In this document: positions 45,101 to 56,760 of the stretch, piece after piece
Numbering within the stretch: the stretch's first letter is position 1
Layout: every line of letters begins with the position of its first letter
Assembly: GCA_944474755.1 (NCBI GenBank)
Contig: OX104112.1
Location: 65,272,433-65,336,432 of the forward strand
DNA from: Limnoperna fortunei
Lineage: Eukaryota; Mollusca; Bivalvia; Mytilida; Modiolidae
DNA: 64,000 nt
Reading direction: 5' to 3'
Program-made: the position numbers and the translations under genes
The notes under the pieces: generated by a model
The model's database searches: none
Told to the model about the DNA's origin: nothing
Seen by the model: only the letters and a program-made list of their open reading frames with translations

Positions 45101-47297
45101 AGCCACGATTGACGAAATAAAAAATAGACATAATCCGGTCCCTAAAATTAAAAACAAAATCTGGTATTGTTGTAAAATATACTAAAACTTGCAAAAATTA
45201 ATAGTCGCTTCTGTAGGAGACTTTTTAGTAATCTTTCCGCCGTTGTATTTGCTGGTGCACTGTCAGTTTATTCGGTCTGACCATTTCAAGAAGTAGTATG
45301 TATTTATTTTACCTTGGTGTTTTATAGTTTAATAATGTTCTCCGAGAATACCTATTTTTTTTAATTGTGATACAAGACACTTGGTTGACTTTCAAATAAT
45401 CATCATCATTTGAACAATGTACTGTGTAATTTCTAAGAATTTAGTCTCGAAATTTAAGCTTTTATCATTGCGGTTTCGGACAAGATTGAAAAACGAAATG
45501 CTAACGACCAGATGGCAACAACTCGTTTACACTGAGTGGAGAACAAAAAAACTTCATATTTAAGACTTGTAGATTATTTACGTTTTTATATGTGATTCAT
45601 TTTTCTCGTCCGTATCTCAGCGAAGGGCGACAGCTCGATGTCGAGTTATAAGAAAAGTAAGTAATTTGTCTACCGCTGTTTTGTAACATTGTGACTTTAC
45701 GGTGTTTACCTAACGACACATTGCCAGCGAGGTGAGATGGGCACATCTAACCATCACGCTAGTAGAGTGAGATGGGATAATGTCGCACATAAGATCAAAG
45801 AAAATACTGCAAAATAGCAATAACGCGTCTATACCATTTGTCTTCGAAAGTTTTGTAGGTCTTGGCTTAATCTCAATCACATACAAAATTGACGAAAACA
45901 CTTGCTAACATCATCTTAAACATATTTTTTCGAAACAAAAGTGGTTGATATACTTACCACATACAACACCGTATGAAAATATAAGAATGGGTAAGTTTGG
46001 TGAAAACGCACCACCAACAGTACCTAGAAATGCTAAAACACCCCCAGCGATCGTTACTTTTCTTATTGAGTATTTAGCAATGAAGAAACTGACAGCTGGA
46101 CCTGAAATGAGGAGATAAAAAAATTATTTAAAAAATGCAAAAATCGCATTGATTCTCATTTACTTGAATGTTTTTGTTGTAATAACGATAGCATACTATT
46201 GGTTTTGTCGGCATGTAATTAGAATTATACCCTGATGGGGGCGTGTGATGTTGTATTTCACGTCATAATTCAAACTATATAATTGATAATTGTAGGAAAT
46301 TTATCTCGCAGAAACGACAAAAAGCGTTGTTATAATTTTCTACTTTTAAGGGCTTTAAATGGAAGCAGAAAATACTAAGACATGATAAAATATAGCAAAT
46401 CAATTTCGCCAGAACCACTTGCTCAGAAAACTAAACAGAAAAGCACTAAACCACCATTGCGAACAAATAAAAAACAGAAAATAAGTGTTCCAAATCGTAA
46501 GCATAAATGCTATTTATTTGACACTTGCGGAGATACTGATGGGATTGTCAATGTATTATAAAAAGAGTCGATGGTGAGGTACAAGGACAAAAAGATTTAA
46601 TGACAATGCAAACAAATTCTAATCATTTGTAAAACAGACAATAAACCAGTGGATGGCTACTGTAGAACTTCTAAAGTCTTTATTTCTGATATTATTAATC
46701 CCAGTTTAAGACGTTTTACCACAAGCAACAGTCCTTTATCACAAAGATTTAGATGCGACCCTCAGGCACTTGTTATATCATAGTAACTGTGCTATATTTA
46801 TGTTAGAATGTTGTTACAATTTACTTAGTTCAAATTTGAAAGTTAAGGGCATCTCGTATTTAGATCTTATTGTCAATTTCCTCGTAAAGGTCAATGCATG
46901 AAGCGTCGGTGATATCCTTAGTTTTAATTTCATTTGGATAGATACCATCCACAAATAGCTAAAATGCATTTTAAAGGTAGGATGTCATACTAGTTCTTCA
47001 GACATTAACTATATAGTGTATTATGATAATATATGAATACTCACCCATAACCATGCTTAGTCCTAGTTGAGAAGAGCTCACCCAGGCGGTTTTGGCTTTT
47101 GATTCGCCAAAATATTCTAGAAAAGCTAATAGCTGAATTCCAGATGAATACGTTGTTCCATCTGCTATGAAGTTGGCAAAAAATGCTCCAATACATACAA
47201 TCCAACCCCATCTACCATCCGGGGCAAAGTCCTGGATTGGTCGGGACATTTGTGCTTCTTTTTTAGTAATTGTTTTCATTATAATTCTCTTCACCAT
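38998..47297 (-). CDS. Gene C: SLC16/MCT-like transporter, complete, 561 aa, altered signature 1
   Basis: Six exons: 47045-47297, 45958-46101, 44437-45141, 43226-43495, 40683-40808 and 38998-39185 (1686 nt with stop), identical in phase and length to gene B except the last. No frame break was seen. Signature 2 is intact (YFSRKRAIATGIAMSGSGIG) and TM8 keeps GITNTVIR. Signature 1 reads APDGRWGW: Gly29 of gene B is Arg here (GGA to AGA), a non-conservative change in a motif nearly constant in the family. The tail ends with EENDDDICQGNGHIA, absent from B. The start at 47297 is preceded by an in-frame TAA, so no longer N-terminus is possible on this exon. This is the duplicate of gene B and probably still encodes a membrane carrier, with uncertain activity. 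Confidence 0.9.
39801..39942 (+). repeat. 29-bp tandem repeat, five copies
   Basis: Units of the type ATATTGACGCTATGTTTC plus TATTTTTACCT, starting at about 39802, 39831, 39860, 39889 and 39918, nearly identical. It lies in gene C intron 5. Confidence 0.85.
40047..40175. repeat. Long two-level inverted repeat
   Basis: Outer arms ATGGACTTTTGAC...CAATACATTATATATGGACC (from 40047) and their complement ending at 40175. An inner perfect arm pair TATTGACCTCGGAC/GTCCTCGGTCAATA lies around 40096-40126 with a 3-nt loop. It could extrude as a cruciform. There is no coding content. Confidence 0.8.
40683..40808 (-). CDS. Gene C exon 5
   Basis: 126 nt covering TM10-TM11. It ends VAFTVNSPVAG, where gene B has VAFTIDPPVAG: the Asp-Pro pair of the conserved motif is changed to Asn-Ser. 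The acceptor is TTTTACAG and the donor G|GTAAAA. Confidence 0.85.
41456..41722 (+). mobile_element. Young full-length tRNA-headed SINE, unit 2 only
   Basis: A 267-bp insert in gene C intron 4 with perfect 14-bp target duplications ATCTATTGTCGAAT (41442-41455 and 41723-41736). The head GGTGGCCGAGTGGTCAAGG is an A-box match of tRNA-Leu/Ser type, and GGTTCGATACTC is the B box. The body ends GCTGAAAGTCGCGTTAAACA with a CAAA tail. The unit 1 empty site is at about 19540. It is the best reference copy of this SINE in the window. Confidence 0.9.
41914..42025. repeat. 56-bp tandem duplication
   Basis: Copies 41914-41969 and 41970-42025 (AAACCTACTTCTACCTACGC and onward). Unit 1 has a single copy near 19744-19799. 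It lies within gene C intron 4. Confidence 0.85.
43226..43495 (-). CDS. Gene C exon 4
   Basis: 270 nt covering late TM7 to TM10, with YIPDMAVSKGISRYDAA and TM8 GITNTVIRVVAGFIVDVF. The acceptor is TTTTTCAG and the donor G|GTAAAA. Confidence 0.9.
44437..45141 (-). CDS. Gene C exon 3
   Basis: 705 nt: TM4, signature 2, TM5, TM6, the central loop and the start of TM7. The acceptor is TTTTAATTTTAG and the donor G|GTAAGT. The loop holds most of the differences from gene B. Confidence 0.9.
45958..46101 (-). CDS. Gene C exon 2
   Basis: 144 nt, open, TM3 region. It begins GPAVSFFIAKYSIRKVTIAG, where gene B has IDKYS. The acceptor is CATTTCAG and the donor G|GTAAGT. Confidence 0.9.
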
Positions 47298-47335
47298 TTA
47301 CATTAATTTACATGATATTGATTTGGGTATTCCCA
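47045..47335 (-). CDS. Gene C exon 1 (coding 47045-47297, 5'UTR 47298-47335)
   Basis: Encodes residues 1-84 with DGRWGW at 27-32, TM1 and part of TM2. The acceptor TTCTTTCTACAG precedes 47335. Nine residues differ from gene B in this exon. Confidence 0.85.
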
Positions 47336-48107
47336 CTGTAGAAAGAAGACATCATATAAATAACTGAGACAGATGTGACAGACAAATATAAGCACCTGTT
47401 CTTCAGTATTGGTGATTAATGTGTTAACAGAATTACCTTTGATTTGATTATTTCATTTCCAAAATGTGTTAAAACGGGAAGAACATTCGTCATTCTTCCA
47501 ATTTGTAGTGTTTAAGGGTTAGTATAAATATTGTAGAGGAATGAAATCCATAAAGATAAATATATGCATATATGTTATCATTTATAAACACCATTTACAG
47601 AATTCAACAAGAGAACCCTAGAAATAAACTGTCATTTGCAATTGGTATGAATATTTCTGGTAAAACTACTCACTGTACAGTTTTAACTCTATCTGCATCA
47701 TTGATTTACATGCATCGATTCTTTTGTAGAGTTTAAAGCCACACTATCTTATTTCCATTGAATCATCACAACCTAGAAAATCAAACAAAATATATAAGTT
47801 AATAGTTTGATGTCCGTTTGCTACATTTTTTAAAAATAATTTCCTATGGTCTTTCAGATTGATTAAGGATAAACCTGTTGCTTTGATAAATATGTCCATG
47901 AAAATGTGTTTCCGTGTTAACAAAATACCGTTTTATGGGAAGATAAGTGCGATTATGGACCGACCCAGCAGTATTTTCATTTTCTTATATTCCGATCTAA
48001 TGCCAATTTCTATGTTAAGATTCACAGATTCTGCTGTAAAATATTTCCAGCGTGGATTTATGTACAGCGTAATGTTATTGGTACCACGTTTGTTAGTTTT
48101 GTTGTTG

Positions 48108-48130
48108 GGATATATATATATATATATATT
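48108..48130. repeat. TA microsatellite
   Basis: About eleven TA repeats within the composite insert. Confidence 0.75.
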
Positions 48131-49004
48131 GGAAAATACATACAGTTCCCCCAGTGGGCTTCAATCTATAAAACATCTAATAAGTTGGTCTAGTAATTAA
48201 AATTGTGAACGGCGCATGTACGTCCCGGTAGTATAGTTATTACAACATCACGTTAAAGAATAAATGATCGAACGCATTCACTAAATGTGTTTGTAGGTTA
48301 TGTTGTCTATGCATAAAGGCAAAAAATTCCGTTGATCCAAGGTCATACAAATGCTATACATAACTATGCATTGCAACAGATATATGTAAATAAGAACAAT
48401 TATGATGCAACGAAAAAATAACAATTATGATGCTATCAGGGTTAATGCTACCTTTGATGATGTTAGCTGTGTGTCTAGCTAATTATATTTATATCTATTT
48501 CGCATGCTGTCTTAATTAATTGATGGATACTACAAATGGATGAAAACACCAATGCATTTCCAGAACACACGATGAACATGGAAAAGATTTCTGTTCACAG
48601 TATATTTAGTAGCTGCGGGAGGGTTACAATACTTTAACATAAATAAATAATTTTAAAAAGAAAATATAATAACTGACAAATTTGAAAATGTAAAACTACT
48701 AAAACTGCATTTTTAGAAAGCTATCACGATTTTAAAATACAATGGATACCTATAATGCGGTGACGTATAACCCACATTGATAGAACAAATTGTCATAACT
48801 ATATAAATAAGTAGTTTCGACTCTTTAATCCAGGAACCTATAAATACTAGTCCCAGAGAAAACTTAATATTAAATTACGGATATTTGTAGAGATTTTATG
48901 GCAAACATTTTGGTACAAGATAACGGTCGAGCATTCGGGGAAACAAAAAGTTATATTGTAGAACAACTCAGTTAGCAAACATTATAAAACGGCTTAAATA
49001 ATCT

Positions 49005-49075
49005 GGACGCCATAATATAGCTGATAAATTGTTACAATTGACAACAACCCCCATCAAACAAAAAAGCAAACAATC
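49005..49075 (+). mobile_element. SINE 3' fragment
   Basis: CTGGACGCCATAATATAGCT, a diverged stretch, then CATCAAACAAAAAAGCAAAC, matching the end of the SINE at 41456-41722. Confidence 0.5.
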
Positions 49076-49822
49076 TGTCAAGTTAACTGATAAACATATA
49101 ATATACTGAAAGTATTTTAAAATAATTTACAGGTTATATGTCATGATTTAAAATAACACCTCATACCATTATGTTCAATATAAAAGCTAGAAAAAGGAAC
49201 TTAATAATAAGCTTACAATTTAGACATAATAAGCTAGCAATAAAGACAATATGAACACTTAAGATACATTTTTATTGTTATAAGCAATAATTTAAATATA
49301 AAACTGGAAAAAATATAAGCGAAACGTGCGGGACGTAAATAAGCACGAAGAAAAACATGGTTTGGACTTGATGAAAATTAAAATTCTTAAAAAAAAACAA
49401 TGAATTCAAATGCAAAATTATAATAATAGTGTACTAAAGTATGAAATCAGAATAAAATTAAAGAATTTCCATGAACAATAATATTCTTTCAAAAACCTGT
49501 ATGGTGTTTTTTTAGCTCTTTTTTATCGGTAGACAATGTGGCAGTTAGAATTCAAATAATATTAATATAAAATGCGTTTGATGTATAGATGAGATAATAT
49601 GACACATCATTATTTTTCAACTTACAGGAGATATTACTGGTGATAAATGAAATTGACCTGTTTGGACCTTTATCCGGGGCTGTTAATGAATAAAGTAAAG
49701 AAACAACGCTTTTATAAGCAAACTTAAACATTTTAAAACAACGTAGAAAGAAGTTTTTAGACAGATAAAACAGTTTTGAATATGATAAAGAAGCCTGTGA
49801 AGACTTGGACTGGGGAAGTCAA

Positions 49823-50210
49823 TTAGGATTTAATGACGGTATAATGTTTTTTCAGTATTATTGTCGACTGATGAGGATACCATTCCCGCAAATAATCAGA
49901 TGTTCTGAAGTTAATCATTCTATAAAATAATACAATGTTGTGTCTGTTGCATGTCTGAGAGCGATTCCCATACTGTTTCTTCATATAACTTTTCGTTAAT
50001 TTATTACCTCCCGTAAAAATCCTCATAGTTTCTGCTTGAACGTTCTCTATTTTATTTTACTGAACCTTTGTTAGTGTTGTCCCATATTACATACCGGTAT
50101 TACAATATAGGTCTAATTATTAAAAAGTATTCTTTTTCTAAGCGTTCCGATCAAGACGAAGTCGAAATTTGCGAAGAATATTTATACTAGTACAAGTCTT
50201 TTTTACTATA
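49823..50210 (-). pseudogene. Old non-LTR retrotransposon, downstream half (RT C-terminal region)
   Basis: Minus-strand frames read INILRKFRLRLDRNA, then ENVQAETMRIFTGGNKLTK and NIVLFYRMINFRTSDYL. These match the region after the palm domain in CR1/Jockey-type proteins (DRK-LE, VQ-EA-RI-TG-TKL, FYKMING). Stops and frame changes are present. It ends exactly at the Tc1-like terminal repeat at 50211, and the upstream half resumes at 56291. Confidence 0.7.
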
Positions 50211-50899
50211 CTGAACAACATAAGAAACGCACCAGTTAGAAATTAATTTCTTTTTTCGAATTTTTTTTATATCATATCTTTTATCGATAATTTAAAATAC
50301 CGTTTAAAGAATTCGTTCTTGCTAAATTTAAAGTCAATGATCAATCAAGTTTGTAAAAAGTCGAGTGAACTAAAAAAACATGTATTGTTTAGTTTAAACA
50401 TATTTAATTAATTAATTATATATACAAATACAGTATTGATACATTACATTTCATTATATTGTATACTTATGAATAGGAATGGGAAACAAGTTACAAGAAC
50501 TTATATTAATCCCTATCCAGTGTGAGTTAGTAGTATTAATAGTTATGAATTACTCTAGGAGGATGTCCACAAGGAATCAATTAATACATTATGTTTTGTA
50601 AGTTGGGTAGGGTGGGAGAGGGGGTGAGGTGTGATCATAGAAAAAAAATTTAAAGATGTTTAGTATTGCTAAAGCCTATGATGTGAAACGTTCACTGCTG
50701 ACTATAAAGTTTTGTACACATGAAAACAGTTTTTCATTTTAATCGTCCGTGAGATCAGTCGATCCAAAAAAGTACCGATGAATGTCAATCGAGTTAATGT
50801 ATCGGTTTCTCGACCAATTAAATCGAGGACATTGGAAAAGATAATGAGAAGTTGTTTCGGGCACATATTGTTGGGTGAATTTACTATGTTTTTAGCAAT

Positions 50900-53460
50900 A
50901 GATGATGATTTAGGGAGCTACATAGTGTTCGCAGAATAGTAATAATTAGGTATTTTGATACGACTGGACTTGAGGTTGGATTTGAAAGAAGCTAGGGAAC
51001 TACTTTCTTTTAGTTCACCAGGCGCCTGGTTCCATAACCCAACCGAAGACGGCAGAAAATAGTTCTGGTAGAGAGACGTTCGAGCTCTAACTGGTGGTAC
51101 ACATAAGGTTTGTCTAGTGTTATAATCGTGGATGTTACCAAACTTTCGAGGGACTATGTCACTCAGATATGTGGGTACCAGACCGTTTACCACTTTAAAA
51201 AAAGTATGTTAATTTGTGATGTTCATGTCTTATTTGATGTTTTTCCCATAGAGTTTCTTTATACAACTTTTCAACAGAAACTAGTCGAGTCGCCCCATTG
51301 ATGATTCTTGCAGCCTCTATCTGAACGCTTTCCAATTTTTTTTATTAAAAAAAAATGTTTTCCTGTCCCAAACGACATCGGCATACTCCAAAATTGGTCG
51401 AATGAATGTTAAGTAAATTTTCTACAAGGTTTTTCTATCGAGAGTAAATTTAAATCGTCTAAGAATATTAACTCTAGCAAACGCCTTTTTGGTTATCAAA
51501 TCAATATGTTTTTCCCAGCTGCTATCATGCGAAATTTCTAAACCAGATGTTTATGTTTTGTAACATTTGCCAGTATAGTTCATTCATAATTAGAGGGGGA
51601 TGGGAGCGTTTTCTGTTTTTGTCGTTATTGTCATAGTTTCTGTTTTTTGAGCGTTAAGGTTTACCAGCAACTTGGTCGACCATTCATGTATAGTTGACAA
51701 GTCATTATTCAGTATTTCTGCACAATTTTGAGGGTTGTCAACAATAACATACAAACTTGTGTCGTCTGCAAATAACTTTATTGACGAATGCATTTCCGTA
51801 ACAATATCATTTATGAAAATTAAGAAGAGTAGAGGCTCTAAAATCGATCCTTGCGGGACACCTGCGTTTATAACGCACCATTGTGAATATGCGTATCTAA
51901 GACTACTCATTGTTTCCTGTTATTAAGACAGTTTTTTATCCAAAAGAGCAAAGAACCACTTATCCCAATGTTTTTAAGCTTGTTACGTGCGCCTATGTGC
52001 CGTACCCGATCGAAAGCTTTGCTGATGTCACAGAAAACTACTCGGATTTCCTTTCCATAGTCTATAGCTTTTCCAAATTCATTAGTAATACTCAGAAATT
52101 GGTTAGTTACAGAATCCCCAGAAGTAAAACCAGACTGATGTTCAGTAATTATTTACTTTATTAGGGTTATCTTTCTTAAACACTGGAGTTACATTTGCTT
52201 GTTTTCATTGCGTCGGAAATTTACAAGTTGTCAATGACAAGTAAAAAAAGTTTACAAAACAGATGTTTTAAAATAGAGGAACCCTCTTTAAGAAGTCTGG
52301 GATTGATCAGATCCGTCCGGCAGCTTTTGTCACGTCAAGTAGTTTTAATACTTCTTCTATGTCATTTTCCAGTATATGTGTAAATTTGTCGTATGGTGGG
52401 TTGGACGGATCTGGTACTGTCATATTAGAATCGTCGAGGTTTGATTGCTCACTAAAAAAGTCATTCACATTTAGCTAATTTGTCGCTTACCAAGTCGTCG
52501 TCCGTTTGTAATGGCGGTATTGAACAGTCATTTTTAGTTCCAAGTAATTTTTTAACAAGCGTCCACCATCTTTTAGAACCAGCTGATTCAAAGTGATTTT
52601 TGTCTTTTATTTTAGAATAGTAATCTTTCTTAGCATTTTTATCACATTATTACATTTGTTCCTGACTGTTCTGTATTTTTTCCCAGTGGCTTGTCGAAGA
52701 TGTTTTTTTTACGACGTATGAGTTTTTTAAAATACTGGTAGTGATCCATGGACAACTGTCCTTACGCACTCTTATGAATCTGTTGGGAATAGTCTGGTTT
52801 GCTATTTCTGATATTGTGTTTGTTAAAATGTCAGTGCTTTGGTCTTTGTAGACGAATAGCGCCATCCAGTCTGCATTTAAAAGTAGCTGTCTGTACGAGA
52901 CGAAGTCACCTTCATCGTAAAGAAACATTTTCCTTTTAAAGGATGTTTGGGCTTTGCTTGGGTGTCGGAGTAATCCGATCACCGGTAAATGATACCTTGT
53001 TTGGTTAATAAGGGGACCCCCCATTTTGTATAGATTACACTGAGTGGATTACTTAAAAGAACCAAATCTAATAAGGATGAATTGTGTTCAATTATGTACG
53101 TTGGTTCAGTTACAAGTTGATGCAAGCTAAACTGGGTCATAAGCGTACCAATCTTAATATTTATATCATTAGTTAGTTGATTGATGTTAGAGTCACCCGT
53201 CAAAATTATGTCGTGATTACAATTTAGGGCTTGTTCAATTGAAAGTTCAACATTTCTCCAGGTTTGAAGATCACTATAGGGTGGAATATAAAATGTTCCA
53301 AAAAGTATTGTTTTATTATTCAGCTTTATTTCTAACCATATAGATTCTAGACTTCCTACCAGAATTGTTCGTGCAGTAATAATCGAATGGGCCTGGGTTT
53401 TTTTAATCCCCGATATTATCAGTAGGATACAATGAACAATAAATAGTATACCAAATTTGA
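50900..53460 (-). pseudogene. Second non-LTR retrotransposon (APE endonuclease plus RT), nested in the Tc1-like element
   Basis: Minus-strand order of fragments: endonuclease C-terminal half (ILFGTFYIPPYSD, ILTGDSNINQL, a TEPTYI and SSLLDLVLLS block) at about 53400-52980; linker (52650-53024); RT palm (GVPQGSILEPLLFLIFINDI, then LFADDTSLY) at 51590-51910; thumb-like region and C-terminus (VNGLVPTYLSDI, HDYNTRQTL, NYFLPSSVGLWN) at 50918-51193. The FADD catalytic motif is intact, but frameshifts and stops separate the fragments. The family is CR1/L2/Jockey-like. The N-terminal endonuclease part and the exact ends were not found; the 3' end is probably the ATTAATTAATTATATA stretch near 50410. 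Confidence 0.75.
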
Positions 53461-54870
53461 ATAAAAAATCAAAGGATTTTATCTGTGCTGTACGTTTGTA
53501 ATGACAGTCTAAACATTTTCGTATCTTGCTTGTACGGGATACACTTTCTGTATTCCATACAATATCTGCTAATATTAAGTATGGAATTATCCTTGTACCA
53601 TGTAAAACAAGCAGATTAATACAAATAATATCGGCTCAGTTCAAGCGCTTATCACTTTTCACGGAACGAGCTACTAAATAATACTTACCGATGCTTCCTC
53701 TATAATGTTCCACTTCAATGCCCGTCAAGTTATACCAGTGTTCTGATTGTATACGAGAGAAAGGCAATCAGTTTGAAGATGATGCAACCTCAAACAGACA
53801 TTAAGTTTCACCAGCAACACAGTTAAGAAGTGGACAAAATTTGAATAAAGAAAGTGTATAAAGTGTGACCGGCAAAATGAACCAGTGCGTGTAAGGCCAA
53901 TGTTAAGAACAAAGTTTAGAAAAGGGATGCACATGTAGTACTCATGCTAGAAAAGGGAAAATGGGGGAGGGGTATTGTTAAGTTCAAAATAGTTGGGTTG
54001 CCAATTTGAATAGAATTGTTCATGTTAGACTTGATTTCCTTTTATTTTGCAAACTAGTGTAGACTGGTTTCGTGGATGGTTTAGGTCAGTAGAATTTAAC
54101 TTTGATAGTAGTAGTAGTCCGAATTAGTAGAAGGCATATTTAAAATGGGCACTGACGATTAGTTGAATGATTTCTTTTGAGATAAAAGCAATAACAGAAA
54201 ATCAAACGTATATGTACAATACACTTTTAAAAAAAAGTCAAGAAAAAGAAAATATATATATATATACATGTATAACAAGTCAGCCTGATGTTATATCCTC
54301 AAATGTATGTACAACACTTAGAAAAAGAGAACAATTTATGTAAACAAAATAAACAAGTTAAGATAGTTGAACAAAGTAAACACCATGCTATGACATAAGT
54401 GTAATTCATTTAATAATAACAACTCATATTTGTTACGAGTTGCAAAGATTTAAGGTCTTTTCGATTTAACATGTTTCTCCGTTTAATAAGTAGATATAAT
54501 AGCAACAGCACCTATTTTATTGAAACTCTGTTCTATTAAATCGAGTTACCGTGACCTTCATTGAGAACTAATTAATACATATTTCAAGTAAATAAGTGTG
54601 CCTATTTAAAAAACGAAATAAACGAGCGACTTGAATACTGAATATCAATTTATATACGACGTACGTAAATACGCGTGTCCGAATTTATTAAGGCACTAAT
54701 TAGGGAGAATATTATGTTTTAGAGCTAGCCCTTTTGAGAGGAGGCTGGTGGTTAGTTGCACTATTACTGCAGAAAAGACAACAAAAACAGTCTAAAAATA
54801 TCTTATCGCGATACACGTCATAAAAAACCAACACAATAGTAATTGGCGAGAATCGCGTTAATTTACAAGC
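53461..54870. other. Unassigned AT-rich sequence between retrotransposon and transposase
   Basis: No protein similarity recognised. It may include the 5' end of the nested non-LTR element. It contains a short TA microsatellite near 54248-54263. Confidence 0.4.
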
Positions 54871-55110
54871 GCTATAAAAATGAAAACAGGTTATGTAGGC
54901 GTGGTTATCAAGCACGCCAATATTAAAAGAACATTAGGCATACCTCCTTTTTGGGTGCAAGTTGAAAACGGTATTAAAAAAGTCTGTTCGACTGGGACAT
55001 TAATTGTGCACGTGCAATGCGTTTCAAGTTCACCAAATGAAAATCAAATCTTGTTAACTGCAAAAAAAAATCTGAAATTTCCTTTTTTGGCAACGAATAA
55101 GCTTCCTGGA

Positions 55111-56105
55111 ATGCCTCGTCTGAGCGTGGATGAACGTAACCAAGCTTTAGATAAGATATGGACACTCATCGCGAAACGTTGCAAATCATTTCAACTGTCA
55201 CCACAGTACCATTGTCCGTCTAAATCAACGCTTCTTTGCTACAAACTCTGTTTCCGATAGACCCAGACCAGGCGTAACAACTCAACAGCAAGACCGGTTC
55301 ATTCGACTGGAACATCTCCTAGATTGCTTCCGAACTGCTACGCAGACTGCCAGAGAAACTCCTGGGCGCAACAGACAAAGGATTAGTGGCCATACTGTTC
55401 GTAGGCGTCTCCGGGAAAATCAACTCAATGCTCGTCGTCCTTATAAAGGGCCGGTGCTTACCCAACGTCATAAACGTAAAAGACTGAATGGACATGATGC
55501 TATCTTCCATGGACACGTCAACGCTGGAATACTGTCATCTTTTCTGATGAATCTCGTTTTAATCTGTCCAGAGCTGATAGACGCAAACGCATGTGGAGGA
55601 GACGTCACGAAAGATTTTCACCATGCTGCGTACAGGAAGTTGATCGTTAGGGTGGCGGCAGTGTGATGATCTGGGCATCTGTGTCGTTTCATTAACGCTC
55701 TGACTTGTACTTTTCTATAAAAAATATCCTTAACGCACAAAGAAACAGAGATGACATCTTGGCAGGTCATGTCCAACCAATGTTCCAAAATCACCCAGAC
55801 TTAAGAGTCTATCAGTGGGATAATGCCCGTCCGCACACTGCAAGAATCTCTACTCAATGCTAACATCCCTGTAATGTCATGTCCTTCGTTGTCCCCAGAT
55901 ATGGCACCAATAGAGCACGTCTGGGACGAGATGGGACGAACGATTAATAACCGTCCTGTAAAACCCACTACGCTACATGAGCTTCGACTGGCATTGACGG
56001 ATAGTGGACAAACATGCCGCAGGTTAAAAATCAAAACATTATTTGCTCAATGCGACGCCGCTGTACGGCTTGCATTAAGGCAAACGGTGGCCATACAGAT
56101 ACTGA
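55111..56105 (+). pseudogene. Tc1-like transposase relic, DD34E type
   Basis: Begins MPRLSVDERNQALDKIW. The helix-turn-helix part is frame-broken. Catalytic blocks are all recognisable in different frames: SDESRF (first Asp, near 55540), DNARPHTARIS (second Asp, near 55822) and SPDMAPIEHVWDEM (Glu, near 55910). A GGHTRY-type C-terminal tail is followed by TGA at 56103-56105 in a shifted frame. Unlike the copy at 14988-15983, all three acidic residues survive. It is dead through frameshifts. Confidence 0.8.
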
Positions 56106-56290
56106 TTTGGGATTTTCCAGTTCTTTTCATTTTTGTGTTTGACTTGACAATGTTCCTCAAGAGATGATTATTGTTTACACAAAATTTTGAAAACTTTGAA
56201 CATGTTAATCTGATTTTTATTTTTGGTATAAATATCCTTGTAAAATTGTAATAAACACATATTTATCTGTTGCATTACTTATGTTGTTCA

Positions 56291-56760
56291 GTATATATAA
56301 TCAATTTGATTGTGCCAAATAAAGATTTTTGGGCAAAATATAGCCAAATATTTGTGATGATGTACCTCTTGTAGGTCATAATTATTCATACACAGAGTAG
56401 GATGTCCGGGTTTTCACTAGTTTAAGCGAGAGGAGTACGGTTTCTGTCTTCTCAGGATTGAAGTTAACCCACGTGAGTTTACCAGCCACTTATTTGACTA
56501 TGGTATATTTTTGTCAACATCACTGTTTAGTAATCTTGCAGTATTTTCAGGTTTATCAACTATTAAGTATAAACCTGTATATTCAGCAAATAGTTTGATG
56601 CTGGCACTGATCTCAGTAACTATGTCTTTAAAATAAAAGAAAAAAGAGAACCTAATATAGACCCTAAGGAAACTCCTGTGTAATTTGGCAGTCAAACAAG
56701 TATTAGTGATTCTAGAATTAAACATTTTTATTTTGAACTATCAGAGAAACATATCTTTTT
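56291..56760 (-). pseudogene. Old non-LTR retrotransposon, upstream half (RT palm)
   Basis: Minus-strand reading shows DIVTEISASIKLFAEYTGLY (the catalytic FADD has become FAEY), LIVDKPENTARLLNSD, NFNPEKTETV, then MNNYDLQEVHHHKYLAIF and FIWHNQIDYI, ending at the Tc1-like right end. The text continues at 50210 (INILRKFRLRLDRNA), so the two pieces were one element before the Tc1-like insertion. Confidence 0.75.

Larger units (their letters stand above)
50211..56290 (+). mobile_element. Tc1-like transposon interrupted by a non-LTR element
   Basis: The terminal inverted repeats CTGAACAACATAAGAAACGC (50211-50230) and the complement of CTGAACAACATAAGTAATGC (56271-56290) match at 18 of 20 positions, and each is bordered by TA, the mariner/Tc1 target. 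The transposase relic is at 55111-56105 on the plus strand. The 6.1-kb span is far longer than the usual 1.2-1.8 kb because a retrotransposon lies between the left end and the transposase. Confidence 0.8.

Noticed and set aside
47859..48200. 113-codon plus-strand ORF
   Set aside because: It crosses the border of the unit-2-specific insert and runs through a TA microsatellite.
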